Below, piece after piece: positions 1 to 8,396 of a DNA stretch of 64,000 nucleotides (its first letter is position 1; every line of letters begins with the position of its first letter). This DNA is from Microbacterium salsuginis (GTDB lineage Bacteria > Actinomycetota > Actinomycetes > Actinomycetales > Microbacteriaceae), in contig NZ_JABACI010000002.1 of NCBI RefSeq assembly GCF_012524205.1, positions 682,001-746,000 on the forward strand, read 5' to 3'. Made by a program: the position numbers and the translations under genes. The notes beneath the pieces were generated by a model that did not search any database, was not told the origin of the DNA, and was given only the letters and a program-made list of their open reading frames with translations.

Positions 1-616
1 TTCGACCGCCGCCTCTGGTGTCACCCCCGCGGGACTGCCCGACAGCTGTGCACCCGGCGAGCTCCCGTCCGCCGCGACGGATGCCGCCGAGGCCAAGGCC
101 GTCATAGACGAGATCGGAGGCCTCGACCTCGACCTGCTCGTGTACACGGACGAGCCGGTGCTCGCTCAGATCGCCCAGGTGATGCAGCAGAATCTTGCCG
201 AGATCGGCGTCACCGTGTCGATCGAGCAGCTGGATTACGCCACCTACTCCGACCGCGTGTACGGCGACCCTTCCGATTTCGACCTCGCCTTGAGCTGGTT
301 CGCGGGCTACGCCGACCCCGCGATGGTCACCACGTGGTGGAACCCGGGAGTCGCCGGATTCTCGTCGGTGTACATGAGCGGATCCGACGAGTTGAACGAG
401 CTCATCGCCGCCGGGTACTCGACCGAGCCGGGACAGGCGCGTGCTGATGTGTTCACCGACCTCTGCGCGCTCGCTGACGAGCAGAGCGAGATGATCCCGC
501 TGGTGCTGCGCCCGTCGACCATCGCGTGGAACACCGCGTCGGTCAGTCCCACCCTGACCACCGACGAAGGCTACGGCGACTTCCTCCGTCACATCACCGA
601 GTTCCGCGCGGGCTGA
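1..616 (+). CDS. ABC transporter substrate-binding protein, family 5 (C-terminal part)
   Basis: This is the 3' end of an extracellular oligopeptide-type binding protein; the reading frame is open from base 2 and the start lies before the window. About 204 residues are visible. They read like the C-terminal lobe of family 5 solute-binding proteins: a 'VMQQNLAEIGV' stretch, then tryptophan-rich text (SWFAGYADP, TTWWNPG), then 'LCALADEQSEMIPLVL' near the end. The stop is 1 base before the first permease gene, so this is the binding component of the importer encoded downstream. In Gram-positive bacteria such proteins are lipoproteins, but the signal peptide is not in view. The ligand cannot be read from the sequence. 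Confidence 0.85.
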   Translation, partial: STAASGVTPAGLPDSCAPGELPSAATDAAEAKAVIDEIGGLDLDLLVYTDEPVLAQIAQVMQQNLAEIGVTVSIEQLDYATYSDRVYGDPSDFDLALSWFAGYADPAMVTTWWNPGVAGFSSVYMSGSDELNELIAAGYSTEPGQARADVFTDLCALADEQSEMIPLVLRPSTIAWNTASVSPTLTTDEGYGDFLRHITEFRAG

Positions 617-617
617 C

Positions 618-1583
618 ATGACGGTCGTCCTGTGGTCGCTCCGGCGGGTCGCCGCCGCACTCGTCACGCTCATCGGGGTGTCGGTGCTCATCTTCGCCTC
701 CGTGCGGCTGATGCCGGGCGACTACACCGACCTCGTCCTGGGTCCGCTCGCCTCTGAGGAGCAGCGGGCCCAGGCGGTGGCCGCATCGGGCCTGGACGCG
801 CCGATCGTCGAGCAGTACTTCCGCTGGCTGTTCGGCGTCTTCACCGGCGACCTCGGGTTCTCGTTCGTCTCGAACGTCTCGGTCTCGGAGGAGTTCGCCG
901 CGCGGCTTCCCGTCACCGCGACGATCGCGGTGGTGACCATCGTGGCGACGCTGCTGATCGGCATCCCCCTCGGATTCGTCTCCGCCCTGCGCTCGGAGGG
1001 GTCGGCGGGAGCAGCCGGGCGGCTCGTCAGCGCGCTGGGCATAAGCATCCCGGAGTTCCTGCTCGCCGGCGTCGTGGTCTTCGCCGTCTCGACACTCGGA
1101 CTGGGGATCTCGGTCGGCCAGTACGCCCCGCTCGCCGAGGACCCGGGGCGGTTCGTCGGGTCGCTCGTGCTGCCGATCGCAGTGCTGTCGATCGGCTGCG
1201 TGGCCGTCGTGGCACGCAATACGCGGGATGCCGTCATGAATGTCCTCGTGGAGCCCCACGTGCAGGCGGCCGTGGCTCGCGGCGAGACCCCGGGCTTCAT
1301 CGTCCGCCACCATGTGCTGCGCAACGCCGCCGCACCGATCCTGACCGTCGTCGGATCGCTGATCGCCGTCCTGCTGGGCGGGACGGTGATCGTCGAGTTC
1401 GTCTTCAACGTCCCCGGGATGGGCTCATACCTGCAGACCGCGCTCGGCCGCCGTGACTATGCGATCATCCAGGCGGCGGTGATGCTGGCCGCCGCGGTCT
1501 TCATCGTCACGAGCCTTCTCGTCGACCTCGTCGCCAACGGACTGGATCCGCGACTGCGCCTGACCGGACGGAGTCGCCGATGA
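618..1583 (+). CDS. ABC transporter permease, DppB/OppB family
   Basis: A 321-residue inner membrane permease of a peptide/nickel-type ABC importer. There is one N-terminal membrane helix (about residues 8-30), a long external loop, then five helices from about residue 95 on, which is the usual DppB layout. The cytoplasmic EAA loop that contacts the ATPases is around 'ARGETPGFIVRHHVLRNAA'. The gene starts one base after the binding-protein stop and its end overlaps the next permease as ATGA, so the set is translationally coupled. Family assignment is secure; substrate is inferred only from neighbouring peptidases. Confidence 0.92.
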   Translation: MTVVLWSLRRVAAALVTLIGVSVLIFASVRLMPGDYTDLVLGPLASEEQRAQAVAASGLDAPIVEQYFRWLFGVFTGDLGFSFVSNVSVSEEFAARLPVTATIAVVTIVATLLIGIPLGFVSALRSEGSAGAAGRLVSALGISIPEFLLAGVVVFAVSTLGLGISVGQYAPLAEDPGRFVGSLVLPIAVLSIGCVAVVARNTRDAVMNVLVEPHVQAAVARGETPGFIVRHHVLRNAAAPILTVVGSLIAVLLGGTVIVEFVFNVPGMGSYLQTALGRRDYAIIQAAVMLAAAVFIVTSLLVDLVANGLDPRLRLTGRSRR

Positions 1584-2464
1584 CCGTCGCACCCACCGCC
1601 ACCTACCGCGTCCGCGCCGCCGGCACGGCGACCCGGGGCGCCTGGCGCCGCATGGACGGGCTGATGCGGCTCGCGATCGTCGTGCTCGGGGTCATCGTGC
1701 TGGCGACCGTCCTCGCGACTCTGACGGGATGGGCCGGCTCGACCAGCGCGACGGTCGGAGGTCGCTTCGAGGCACCCTCCGTCGTCGCACCTCTGGGCAC
1801 CGACAACCTGGGCCGGTCACTGCTCCCACGGATCTTCGAGGGCATCGCCACAACCCTCGTCGTGTCTCTCATCGCGGTCGTCTGCTCGGCGATCCTCAGC
1901 ACGGCCATGGGATTGCTCGCCGGCTACTACGGCGGCGGGGCCAGCGAAGTGGTCATGCGCGTCGTGGACGTCCTGTACGCCTTCCCGGCGCTGGTGCTCG
2001 CGATCCTCGTGTCGGCGCTCATCGGACCCGGACGCCCCGCGGCGATCATCAGCATCATCGCCATCACGATCCCGTTGATGACGCGCGTGGTGCGCATTGC
2101 GACCCGCGCAGTCGCCGAGCGCGACTTCGTCGTGTCTGCACGCATCAGCGGCGTGCGCACGCCGGTCATCTTCGCGCGGCGCCTCCTGCCGAACATCGCA
2201 GGCACGGTCGCCGTGCAGGCGAGCTACGCGCTGTCGGTGGCGATCCTGGTCGAAGGCGGACTCAGCTTCCTGGGCTTCGGAGTGCAGGTGCCCGAGGCAT
2301 CCCTCGGGCTGCTCATCCAGCAGGGAATGCTGTACATGACCCTCGCTCCCCAGCTGCTGATCGTCCCCGGCGTGATCCTCGTCGTGTCGATCCTGTGCAT
2401 CAACATCATCGGCGACGGACTGCGCGACCGGTTCGAGCCTCGAGAGACGAGGTCCCTCACATGA
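1580..2464 (+). CDS. ABC transporter permease, DppC/OppC family
   Basis: A 294-residue second permease that would pair with the preceding one. An N-terminal helix (about residues 28-50) is followed by a segment containing 'LGTDNLGRSLLPRI', close to the conserved GTDxxGRD motif of DppC proteins, then five helices. The coupling loop is near 'ARISGVRTPVIFARRLLPN'. The ATG overlaps the upstream stop (ATGA), and the 3' end overlaps the ATPase gene the same way. Length is normal for the family. Confidence 0.92.
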   Translation: MTVAPTATYRVRAAGTATRGAWRRMDGLMRLAIVVLGVIVLATVLATLTGWAGSTSATVGGRFEAPSVVAPLGTDNLGRSLLPRIFEGIATTLVVSLIAVVCSAILSTAMGLLAGYYGGGASEVVMRVVDVLYAFPALVLAILVSALIGPGRPAAIISIIAITIPLMTRVVRIATRAVAERDFVVSARISGVRTPVIFARRLLPNIAGTVAVQASYALSVAILVEGGLSFLGFGVQVPEASLGLLIQQGMLYMTLAPQLLIVPGVILVVSILCINIIGDGLRDRFEPRETRSLT

Positions 2465-3435
2465 CCGCCGTACGTATCCGCGACCTCGTCCTCGAGTTCA
2501 CCGGCACCACGACCGTGCGCGCGCTCGACGGCATCGATCTGGAGGTGGCCGAGGGCGCCTCGCTCGCGATCGTGGGCGAGTCCGGCTCGGGCAAGTCGAC
2601 GCTGGCGTCGGTGATCGGCAGACTGCATCCGCGCTCGGCACGCATCGTGAGCGGCACGCTCGAAGTCGGGGGCGTCGACGTGCTCGCGCTCGACATCGAC
2701 GGGCTTCGGCGCTACCGGCGTGACACCCTCGCCTACATCGCGCAGGACCCGATCGGTTCGCTCGACCCCACGATGCGCATCGGCAGGCAACTCCAGCTCG
2801 TCCTGCGTGCGATGGGCGAAGAAACCTCCACCCGCAGGCAGATCGAACTGCTGGACGCGATGCGCATCGCGAATTCCGAGCGCGTCATCCGCCTCTTTCC
2901 GCATCAGGTGTCGGGCGGCATGGCTCAGCGCGTCGCCATCGCGATGGCGATGTGCCGTGCTCCGAAGCTTCTGATCGCCGACGAGCCGACCGCGGCCCTG
3001 GACAGCCAAGTGCGCGAGGAGGTCGTGAGGCTGCTCTTCGAACAGGCCCGGGCGCAGGGAACGACGGTGCTCTGGCTGAGCCACGACCTGCCGGCGGTGG
3101 CCCGGTGGTGCGACGAGGTGGCGGTGATGTATGCCGGCCGCGTGGTCGAGCGGGGACCGGCGCAGGCCGTGCTCGGTCAGCCCGTGCACCCGTACTCGAG
3201 GGCCCTGGCCGCCACGGATCCTTCACGAGCTCGTCGAGGGGAACGGCTCGCCAGCATCCCTGGGGCGCCGCCCGTGCTCCACGGCGCTTCTGCGGGCTGC
3301 GCGTTCGCGCCCCGCTGCGCTGCGCGGATCGACGCCTGCACAACGACCCGGCCCGAACCCGCGGCCACGCGCCACAGCCTGTGCATCCGGACCGAGGAGA
3401 TGCGGGCACAGGTTCGACTGGAGGTGAGCGCATGA
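2461..3435 (+). CDS. ABC transporter ATP-binding protein, DppD/OppD type
   Basis: A 324-residue ATPase. Walker A is GESGSGKST, the signature is VSGGMAQR and Walker B is LLIADEPTAALD, followed by an H-loop (LSHDLPAVAR). The C-terminal tail has the cysteine-bearing oligopeptide extension ('CAFAPRCAARIDAC') typical of DppD/OppD. The start used is the ATG inside the upstream ATGA overlap; the frame stays open further upstream but that text is antisense-like and not family-like. It pairs with the next gene as the second nucleotide-binding subunit. Confidence 0.92.
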   Translation: MTAVRIRDLVLEFTGTTTVRALDGIDLEVAEGASLAIVGESGSGKSTLASVIGRLHPRSARIVSGTLEVGGVDVLALDIDGLRRYRRDTLAYIAQDPIGSLDPTMRIGRQLQLVLRAMGEETSTRRQIELLDAMRIANSERVIRLFPHQVSGGMAQRVAIAMAMCRAPKLLIADEPTAALDSQVREEVVRLLFEQARAQGTTVLWLSHDLPAVARWCDEVAVMYAGRVVERGPAQAVLGQPVHPYSRALAATDPSRARRGERLASIPGAPPVLHGASAGCAFAPRCAARIDACTTTRPEPAATRHSLCIRTEEMRAQVRLEVSA

Positions 3436-4211
3436 GCGGTCCGGTGTCGGTTTCGGGCGCGGTGGTCGAGCTCGCCGACGTCTCGGTGACGTTCTCGTCG
3501 GGCGTCGGCCGGGCCCGTCGCGAGGTACGCGCGATGTCGGCGGTGTCGTTCGCGGTCGCGCCCGGCGAGACGCTCGGCCTGGTGGGCGAATCCGGATCGG
3601 GGAAGACGACCACGGGCGCCGTCGTGCTGGGACTTCAGCGGCCGGACTCCGGCGTGGTGCGTTTCGAGGGCGAGCCCCTGAACCGAAGCCTGCGCTCGCG
3701 CGCCGGCCGGATGCAGGCGGTGCTGCAGCATCCGCGGTGGGCGCTGGATCCCCGGTCGACGGTGGTGGAATCCGTCCTCGAACCGCTGCTCGTGCATGAA
3801 CGGCGCGGCCCCCGCGTCGAGGCGCGCGCGCTGGCGATGCTCGAAGACGTCGGGCTGCCGGCTGCGTTCGGTGATCGCCGGCCGCATCAGCTCTCGGGCG
3901 GCCAGTTGCAGCGCGTGAGCATCGCGCGGGCCCTCGTCACGCATCCCGCCTTCATCGTGTTCGACGAGGCCGTCAGCGCGCTCGATGTCTCGGTGCAGGC
4001 GCAGATCCTCAATCTGATTCATGACCTCCAGCGCGAGCACTCCTTCGCCGCGCTCTTCATCTCTCACGACCTCGCGGCAGTCCGGTACATCTCGCACCGG
4101 GTCGCGGTCATGCGCGCCGGCGAGATCGTCGAGCTGGCGCCGACCGAGGTCTTCTACGAACTGCCCAGTCATCCCTATTCGCGTCAACTGTTCCAGGAGC
4201 TCTCACCGTGA
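3432..4211 (+). CDS. ABC transporter ATP-binding protein, DppF/OppF type
   Basis: A 259-residue ATPase with Walker A GESGSGKTT, signature LSGGQLQR, Walker B FIVFDEAVSALD and H-loop SHDLAAVR. It is shorter than its partner and ends soon after 'HPYSRQLFQEL', so it lacks the long cysteine-rich C-terminal extension. It starts at the ATG overlapping the previous stop and ends overlapping the GTG of the P1 peptidase gene. The signature position and 'ALDVSVQAQILNLI' text fit the DppF side of the heterodimer. Confidence 0.9.
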   Translation: MSGPVSVSGAVVELADVSVTFSSGVGRARREVRAMSAVSFAVAPGETLGLVGESGSGKTTTGAVVLGLQRPDSGVVRFEGEPLNRSLRSRAGRMQAVLQHPRWALDPRSTVVESVLEPLLVHERRGPRVEARALAMLEDVGLPAAFGDRRPHQLSGGQLQRVSIARALVTHPAFIVFDEAVSALDVSVQAQILNLIHDLQREHSFAALFISHDLAAVRYISHRVAVMRAGEIVELAPTEVFYELPSHPYSRQLFQELSP

Positions 4212-5227
4212 CCGACACCCATCGCCTCGCCCCCGTTCTGCCCATGGGCCCCCGTCACTCGAACGGCGACTTCGCGCTGGAGCCCGTGCACGGGAGCGAC
4301 CGCGGGCAGGTCGACTACGACTTCCCCGGCGTCCTCGTCGGAACCGCGGAGTACGCCGAGGGACCGACCGGAGCGACCGTGCTGTGGCTGCCGGAGGGTG
4401 CGCGCACCTTCGTCGACCGGCGGGGTGGAGCCGTCGGCGCGAGCGGCCTGTACGGCTTCAACCACGCAATCTGCCTCGCCGGCGGCTCGGTCTACGGCCT
4501 GTCTGCGGTGGCGGGCGTCTCAGAGGCGCTCTTCGAGCGGGTCGATCACCGCTCCGGCTTCGACCAGCTCCAGCTGGTGTCGGGCGCGATCATCTACGAC
4601 TACTCGGTGCGCGACAACTCCGTCTTCCCCGACGCCGCGCTCGGCAAGGCCGCGCTCTCCGCCGCGCGGCCCGGTGTCATCGAGGTGGGCCGCGTCGGCG
4701 GCGGCGCTTCGGCATCCTCAGGAAAGGTGGATGCCGCACGCGTTGAGTTCACCGGTCAGGGCGCCGCGTTCCGCCAGGTGGGCGACGTCAAGGTGCTCGT
4801 GGTGACTGTGCTCAACCCCTATGGGGTGATCCTGGACAGGGACGGCCGGATCGTCCGCGGCAATTACGATGCGTCCAGCGGCGAGCGCCGGCATCCGGCC
4901 ATCGACTACGAGGCGGCGATCGGAGAGTCGCGCCTCGTCGACTCCATGGCCGGCAACACCACGATCACGGCCGTCGTGACGAACGTCCGGCTGAGCGACG
5001 TCGAGCTCAAGCAGTTCGGCCTGCAGGTTCACAGCTCGATGCATCGTGGCATCCAGCCCTTCCACACCCCCCTCGACGGCGACACTCTCTTCGCACTCAC
5101 GACCGACGAGGTGTCGCTGCCGGAGGATCCGGCGACGCCGCGCGGCCGGCTGTCCCTGAACTCCACGGCCGTGGCCACACTCGCCGGCGAGACCGCGTGG
5201 GATGCCATCCTCTGCGCGGCGGGCTGA
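4208..5227 (+). CDS. P1 family peptidase (DmpA/BapA-like N-terminal nucleophile aminopeptidase)
   Basis: A 339-residue protein of the P1 (S58) family, which includes L-aminopeptidase/D-esterase DmpA and beta-aminopeptidases; these cleave themselves to expose an N-terminal Ser/Thr nucleophile. Family marks seen here are AGGSVYGL near residue 91 and GNTTITAVVTN near residue 249, where T251 or T252 would be the nucleophile after autoprocessing. No signal peptide is present, so a cytoplasmic location is likely. It starts at a GTG overlapping the stop of the last importer gene, so it probably works on the imported substrate. Whether that is a D-amino-acid, beta-amino-acid or other unusual peptide cannot be told from sequence. 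Confidence 0.88.
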   Translation: MTDTHRLAPVLPMGPRHSNGDFALEPVHGSDRGQVDYDFPGVLVGTAEYAEGPTGATVLWLPEGARTFVDRRGGAVGASGLYGFNHAICLAGGSVYGLSAVAGVSEALFERVDHRSGFDQLQLVSGAIIYDYSVRDNSVFPDAALGKAALSAARPGVIEVGRVGGGASASSGKVDAARVEFTGQGAAFRQVGDVKVLVVTVLNPYGVILDRDGRIVRGNYDASSGERRHPAIDYEAAIGESRLVDSMAGNTTITAVVTNVRLSDVELKQFGLQVHSSMHRGIQPFHTPLDGDTLFALTTDEVSLPEDPATPRGRLSLNSTAVATLAGETAWDAILCAAG

Positions 5228-5231
5228 GCGC

Positions 5232-5876
5232 GTGTACGAGTTCGAGAAGTACCGCGCGCCGTCGCAGCACGAGGTGCACGATCTGGTGCGCAATAACCCG
5301 TTCGCGCTCATCGTGTCCAACGGCGGCGGCGCGGAGGGAGCACCGACCGTCACGCATGCACCGGTCATCATCGAGCGGATGCCGCCGCGAGGCGACTTCG
5401 TCGGCGCTGAGCTGCTGGGCCATATCGCCCGGAAGAACCCGCAGTGGCACCAGCTGACGGACGGCGACCCGGTGCTGCTGGTGTTCTCAGGTCCGCACGG
5501 CTACGTCTCGCCCACGACCTACGCCGACGACCCGAATGTGCCGACGTGGGATTACGCCGCCGTGCATCTGACGGCTCACGTGACGGTGCTGGACGACCGT
5601 GGCGACGGGATGCACGTCGTCACCCGGACGGTGGAGGAGCTCGAGAAGCTCGAGGCCACGCCATGGGACATGACAACGTCGCTGCCCACGTTCGAGCGCA
5701 TCGTCGGGGGCATCGTGTCGTTCCGCTTCGAGGTGATCGAGCAGCGTGCCGTGTTCAAGGTGAGCCAGGACAAGCCGAAGGACGTCCGTGACAAGGTGGC
5801 GGCAGCGGCCAGGGCTCGGAGCTGCCCTCACGGCGACGTGGCTGCGCTCGTCGAGCGCATCGGAGGAGACACATGA
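5232..5876 (+). CDS. PaiB-like FMN-binding protein
   Basis: A 214-residue protein resembling Bacillus PaiB and related split-barrel flavin-binding proteins. The GTG at 5232 is chosen because it yields 'MYEFEKYRAPSQ', matching the family's usual short start; an ATG at 5202 lies inside the previous gene. Family-like text includes 'NNPFALIVSNGGG', 'GHIARKNPQW', 'FSGPHGYVSPTTY' and 'VGGIVSFRFEV'. PaiB-like proteins are often called negative regulators, yet they have no helix-turn-helix and their chemistry is poorly defined. The gene sits 4 bases after the peptidase and overlaps the next gene as ATGA. Confidence 0.85.
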   Translation: MYEFEKYRAPSQHEVHDLVRNNPFALIVSNGGGAEGAPTVTHAPVIIERMPPRGDFVGAELLGHIARKNPQWHQLTDGDPVLLVFSGPHGYVSPTTYADDPNVPTWDYAAVHLTAHVTVLDDRGDGMHVVTRTVEELEKLEATPWDMTTSLPTFERIVGGIVSFRFEVIEQRAVFKVSQDKPKDVRDKVAAAARARSCPHGDVAALVERIGGDT

Positions 5877-6946
5877 TCGTGCACGGGTGGACGGCGCTCG
5901 GTGATGACAGCCTTGATGAAGGCCGCAGGTTCGGAGCCGCGTGGGCGCCGCAGCTGACGGGAGCGCTCGCGTCCTACCTCGAGCTGTTCCACCAGTCGGG
6001 GGTCTCGCGCCCCGTCGCGACCGAGATTGCCGAGGGTTGTCGTGAGGCGACAGAGCAGCACGCCCCGGCAGTGGCCGCCGAGTTCCGTGGCACGGCGGAA
6101 GGGAGCGGGTTGTCCGTCCGGGACGTATACCTCCTGGCGTCTCGGACCGAGGTGCTGGCGCGGATGGCGCCGTCGATGGAGTGCTCGACGATCGTGCACG
6201 TCCCCTCCGACGGTGGCGGCCCACGCACGCTGCAGACGTGGGACTGGCACCAGACGCTCTCGAACGAGACCGTGGTGCGGCGATTCCGCGCGCCGTCCGG
6301 CGCGCGGATCGCGACATTCTGCGAGTTCGGTCAGCCTGCCAAGATCGGCGTGAACGACCGAGGGCTCGGCCTGCACTTCAACATCCTGCATCACCGCTCC
6401 GACGGCACCCGGACCGGAATCCCTGTGCACGTCCTCGCGCGAATGATCCTCGAGGACGCCCGTACCGTCGACGAGGCCGTCTCGATCGCCGAGAGCGTGC
6501 CTCTTGCCGCCTCGAGCGTGTTCACGGTGGCGGCGCTTCACGACGGCGCTGCCGAGGCGGCAGCCATCGAGGTCGCCCCCGCCGCCGTCGCCGTCATAGC
6601 GGCGCAGCCGGGGCACACGCTCGCACACACGAACCACTTCCTCGATCCGGCTCTCGCTGCCGGTGAGTTCTCGCCCTACGAGACGACGAGCGTTCCACGG
6701 TACGACTGCCTCGTCGACGCGGCCGACCTCGCGCGGATCCCGGACCACCACGAGCGGGCGATGGCATTCGGCGCCATCCGCGACGCACCGATCTCCGTCC
6801 GCCCGCGCGCGGATCAGCCAGCCCATCTGCGCTGGGAGAGCAAGCTGACCGTGGCGCTCGACGTGGTGGATGGCGCACTCGAGTACGCGGCCGCGGCACC
6901 GGCCGACCTCGCCGACGCGACCTGGGTACGCGTCAGCGCCGCGTGA
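5873..6946 (+). CDS. C45-family acyltransferase/hydrolase (AAT-like N-terminal nucleophile)
   Basis: A 357-residue protein resembling acyl-CoA:6-aminopenicillanic acid acyltransferase (peptidase family C45). Cys104 in 'MECSTIVHV' lies where the self-processing nucleophile is expected (Cys103 in the fungal enzyme), followed by 'QTWDWH' and 'GLGLHFNILHH', both family-like. 'AHTNHFLDP' is another conserved block. Bacterial members act on amide bonds of small acylated compounds, but the substrate here is unknown. It has a good ribosome binding site (GGAGGAG), overlaps the PaiB-like gene as ATGA and the following gene as GTGA. Two Ntn-type hydrolases in one transport operon is notable. Confidence 0.85.
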   Translation: MIVHGWTALGDDSLDEGRRFGAAWAPQLTGALASYLELFHQSGVSRPVATEIAEGCREATEQHAPAVAAEFRGTAEGSGLSVRDVYLLASRTEVLARMAPSMECSTIVHVPSDGGGPRTLQTWDWHQTLSNETVVRRFRAPSGARIATFCEFGQPAKIGVNDRGLGLHFNILHHRSDGTRTGIPVHVLARMILEDARTVDEAVSIAESVPLAASSVFTVAALHDGAAEAAAIEVAPAAVAVIAAQPGHTLAHTNHFLDPALAAGEFSPYETTSVPRYDCLVDAADLARIPDHHERAMAFGAIRDAPISVRPRADQPAHLRWESKLTVALDVVDGALEYAAAAPADLADATWVRVSAA

Positions 6947-7494
6947 GCGAGCTCCTGCACGCCGGCGCGCTCCTGCCTGCGGTCCTGGGCACGGGCGCGC
7001 TCGTGCGCGACCGTCGTCTGCGGCCCGTACCGGAGGTCGTCGCGTCGATTCTCATGCTGGTCGGGATGGCCGACGCGATGCTGTGGCACGTTGTCGCCCC
7101 CGTGTACTGGAGCGCCGCGCTCGTCGTCGTGGCTCTGGGGCTCGTCGTGGGACGGCGTCGCGGCCCGCTCGCGCGCGGTCGCTCGACCCCTGCACGCGAC
7201 GTCGGGGCGCACGTCGCTCTCACCGCACACGTTGCACTCGGACTCGTGGTCATGGCCGCTCTGCTCGTGGCCGGCGCGACCAGCGCACCCCCAGCATCCA
7301 CCGTCGACGGCCACTGTCACTCATGCGGGGGTGGTGTCGACGGCATTCGCCTCATGACGCTCGCGCTCTGCGCAGGCTACGTGCTCCTCACCGAGTGGTG
7401 CAGCCGCTCGGCGCGGCACCGGTCCGGCGGACGCCTCCACTACTGGATGATGGCGGTCTCCGCCGTGACGATGGGCGCGATGACGCTCGCCTGA
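6943..7494 (+). CDS. Multi-helix membrane protein of unknown function
   Basis: A 183-residue hydrophobic protein with five to six predicted membrane helices (about residues 5-22, 30-52, 54-70, 88-110, 128-145, 165-183). I do not recognise the family. Between helices it has a His/Cys-bearing loop ('GHCHSCGGG', about residues 124-132) and further histidines, which could bind a metal, though that is inference. It starts at a GTG overlapping the C45 gene stop and is the last gene of the nine-gene transport/hydrolase operon. An opposite-strand regulator ends 8 bases downstream. Confidence 0.7.
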   Translation: MSELLHAGALLPAVLGTGALVRDRRLRPVPEVVASILMLVGMADAMLWHVVAPVYWSAALVVVALGLVVGRRRGPLARGRSTPARDVGAHVALTAHVALGLVVMAALLVAGATSAPPASTVDGHCHSCGGGVDGIRLMTLALCAGYVLLTEWCSRSARHRSGGRLHYWMMAVSAVTMGAMTLA

Positions 7495-7502
7495 CTTCCG
7501 CC

Positions 7503-7826
7503 TCAGTCCCCCAGCCGGTCGAGCAGGTCGACGGCCGCGCGCGCGTACTCGCCGATCCAGCGGTCGTGGATGCGCTTGATCGGCAGGGGCGAGAGCGAGA
7601 GGTGACGCTCGCGGCCGATTCTGCGTCCTGAGACGAGCTCGGCGCTCTCGAGCACCCGCAGGTGCTGCAGCACTGTGGTGCGATCCACTTCGGGGAACCG
7701 CGCACACAGCGCCCCCGTGGTCAGCGGCTCCTCTTTGAGCGCGTCCAGCATGTGGCGACGCAAAGGTGACGCGAGGGCTTTGAACACCGCATCATCGTCA
7801 GGCCCCTTGCCTTCAGCATCCGTCAT
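7503..7826 (-). CDS. ArsR-family winged-helix transcriptional regulator
   Basis: A 107-residue protein with an ArsR/HTH_20-type winged helix. 'VFKALASPLRRHMLDAL' opens the domain; the recognition helix lies in 'VDRTTVLQHLRVLESAELV', followed by the wing 'GRRIGRERHLSL'. No metal-binding cysteine pair typical of ArsR/SmtB is present, so it is the metal-independent subtype that often accompanies SRPBCC proteins. I chose the ATG at 7826 because upstream in-frame starts overlap the divergent gene. The divergent SRPBCC gene begins only 16 bases away, so it is the obvious target. Confidence 0.85.
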   Translation of the reverse strand: MTDAEGKGPDDDAVFKALASPLRRHMLDALKEEPLTTGALCARFPEVDRTTVLQHLRVLESAELVSGRRIGRERHLSLSPLPIKRIHDRWIGEYARAAVDLLDRLGD

Positions 7827-7845
7827 GTTATAAAAATACAACATG
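7824..7845. promoter_or_regulatory. Palindromic divergent start region, probably leaderless on both strands
   Basis: CATGTT (7824-7829) and AACATG (7840-7845) form an inverted repeat around a 10-base A/T-rich core, and each arm contains one of the two divergent start codons. TATAAA at 7829-7834 would serve the plus-strand gene and TATTTT (complement of 7833-7838) the minus-strand gene, each about 7 bases from its ATG. That predicts leaderless transcripts and one symmetric operator for the ArsR-type regulator. Confidence 0.5.
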
Positions 7846-8307
7846 TCGAACGAACTGAACGCTCTGTCTTTCACCGTGTCGGGGCGGGTCGCCCGTCCGG
7901 TCGCACAGGTCTACGAGGCCGTCGCCGACCCCGACCAGCTGTCGAAGTACTTCACCACCGGCGGGGCGCGTGGCCGCCTCGAGCCGGGCGCCGACGTCAC
8001 GTGGGACTTCGCCGACTTTCCTGGCCGGTTCCCCGTGACCGTGGTCGAAGCCGACCCACCCCGCAAGCTCGTCATCCGCTGGGAGGGTCGCTCCGCTCTC
8101 GAGAGCGAGACGACCACGACCTTCGAGTTCGAGCCGATCGACGGCGACTCCCGCACCCTCGTCACGATCACCGAGTCCGCCTGGCAGCTCACGCCCGACG
8201 GCGCGAAGAACGCCTTCGGCAACTGCGAGGGCTGGACCGGGATGCTGAACGCACTCAAGGCCTGGGTCGAGCACGGCGTCAACCTGCGGGAGGGCTTCTA
8301 CGCCTGA
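7843..8307 (+). CDS. SRPBCC (AHSA1-like) domain protein
   Basis: A 154-residue START/Bet v1-like protein of the AHSA1 subgroup: 'FTVSGRVARPVAQVYEAVADPDQLSKYF' opens it and a C-terminal helix ('GMLNALKAWVEHG') closes the hydrophobic cavity. Such proteins bind small hydrophobic molecules and are often paired with an ArsR-type repressor, as here on the opposite strand. The start codon has no upstream Shine-Dalgarno space, since the divergent gene begins 16 bases away. The ligand is unknown. Confidence 0.85.
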   Translation: MSNELNALSFTVSGRVARPVAQVYEAVADPDQLSKYFTTGGARGRLEPGADVTWDFADFPGRFPVTVVEADPPRKLVIRWEGRSALESETTTTFEFEPIDGDSRTLVTITESAWQLTPDGAKNAFGNCEGWTGMLNALKAWVEHGVNLREGFYA

Positions 8308-8334
8308 CATCCGACGCGCATGTGGCCGGCACGC

Positions 8335-8370
8335 GTCACCGGCGGCCGTCCGAAGACGACCGCCGGTGAC
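8335..8370. terminator. Bidirectional stem-loop terminator
   Basis: GTCACCGGCGG (8335-8345) pairs with CCGCCGGTGAC (8360-8370) over a 14-base loop. It lies between the convergent SRPBCC and oxidoreductase genes and could end both transcripts. There is no clear T-tract. Confidence 0.7.
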
Positions 8371-8396
8371 ATTGCCTGATCAGTCGACCGGTCTGG

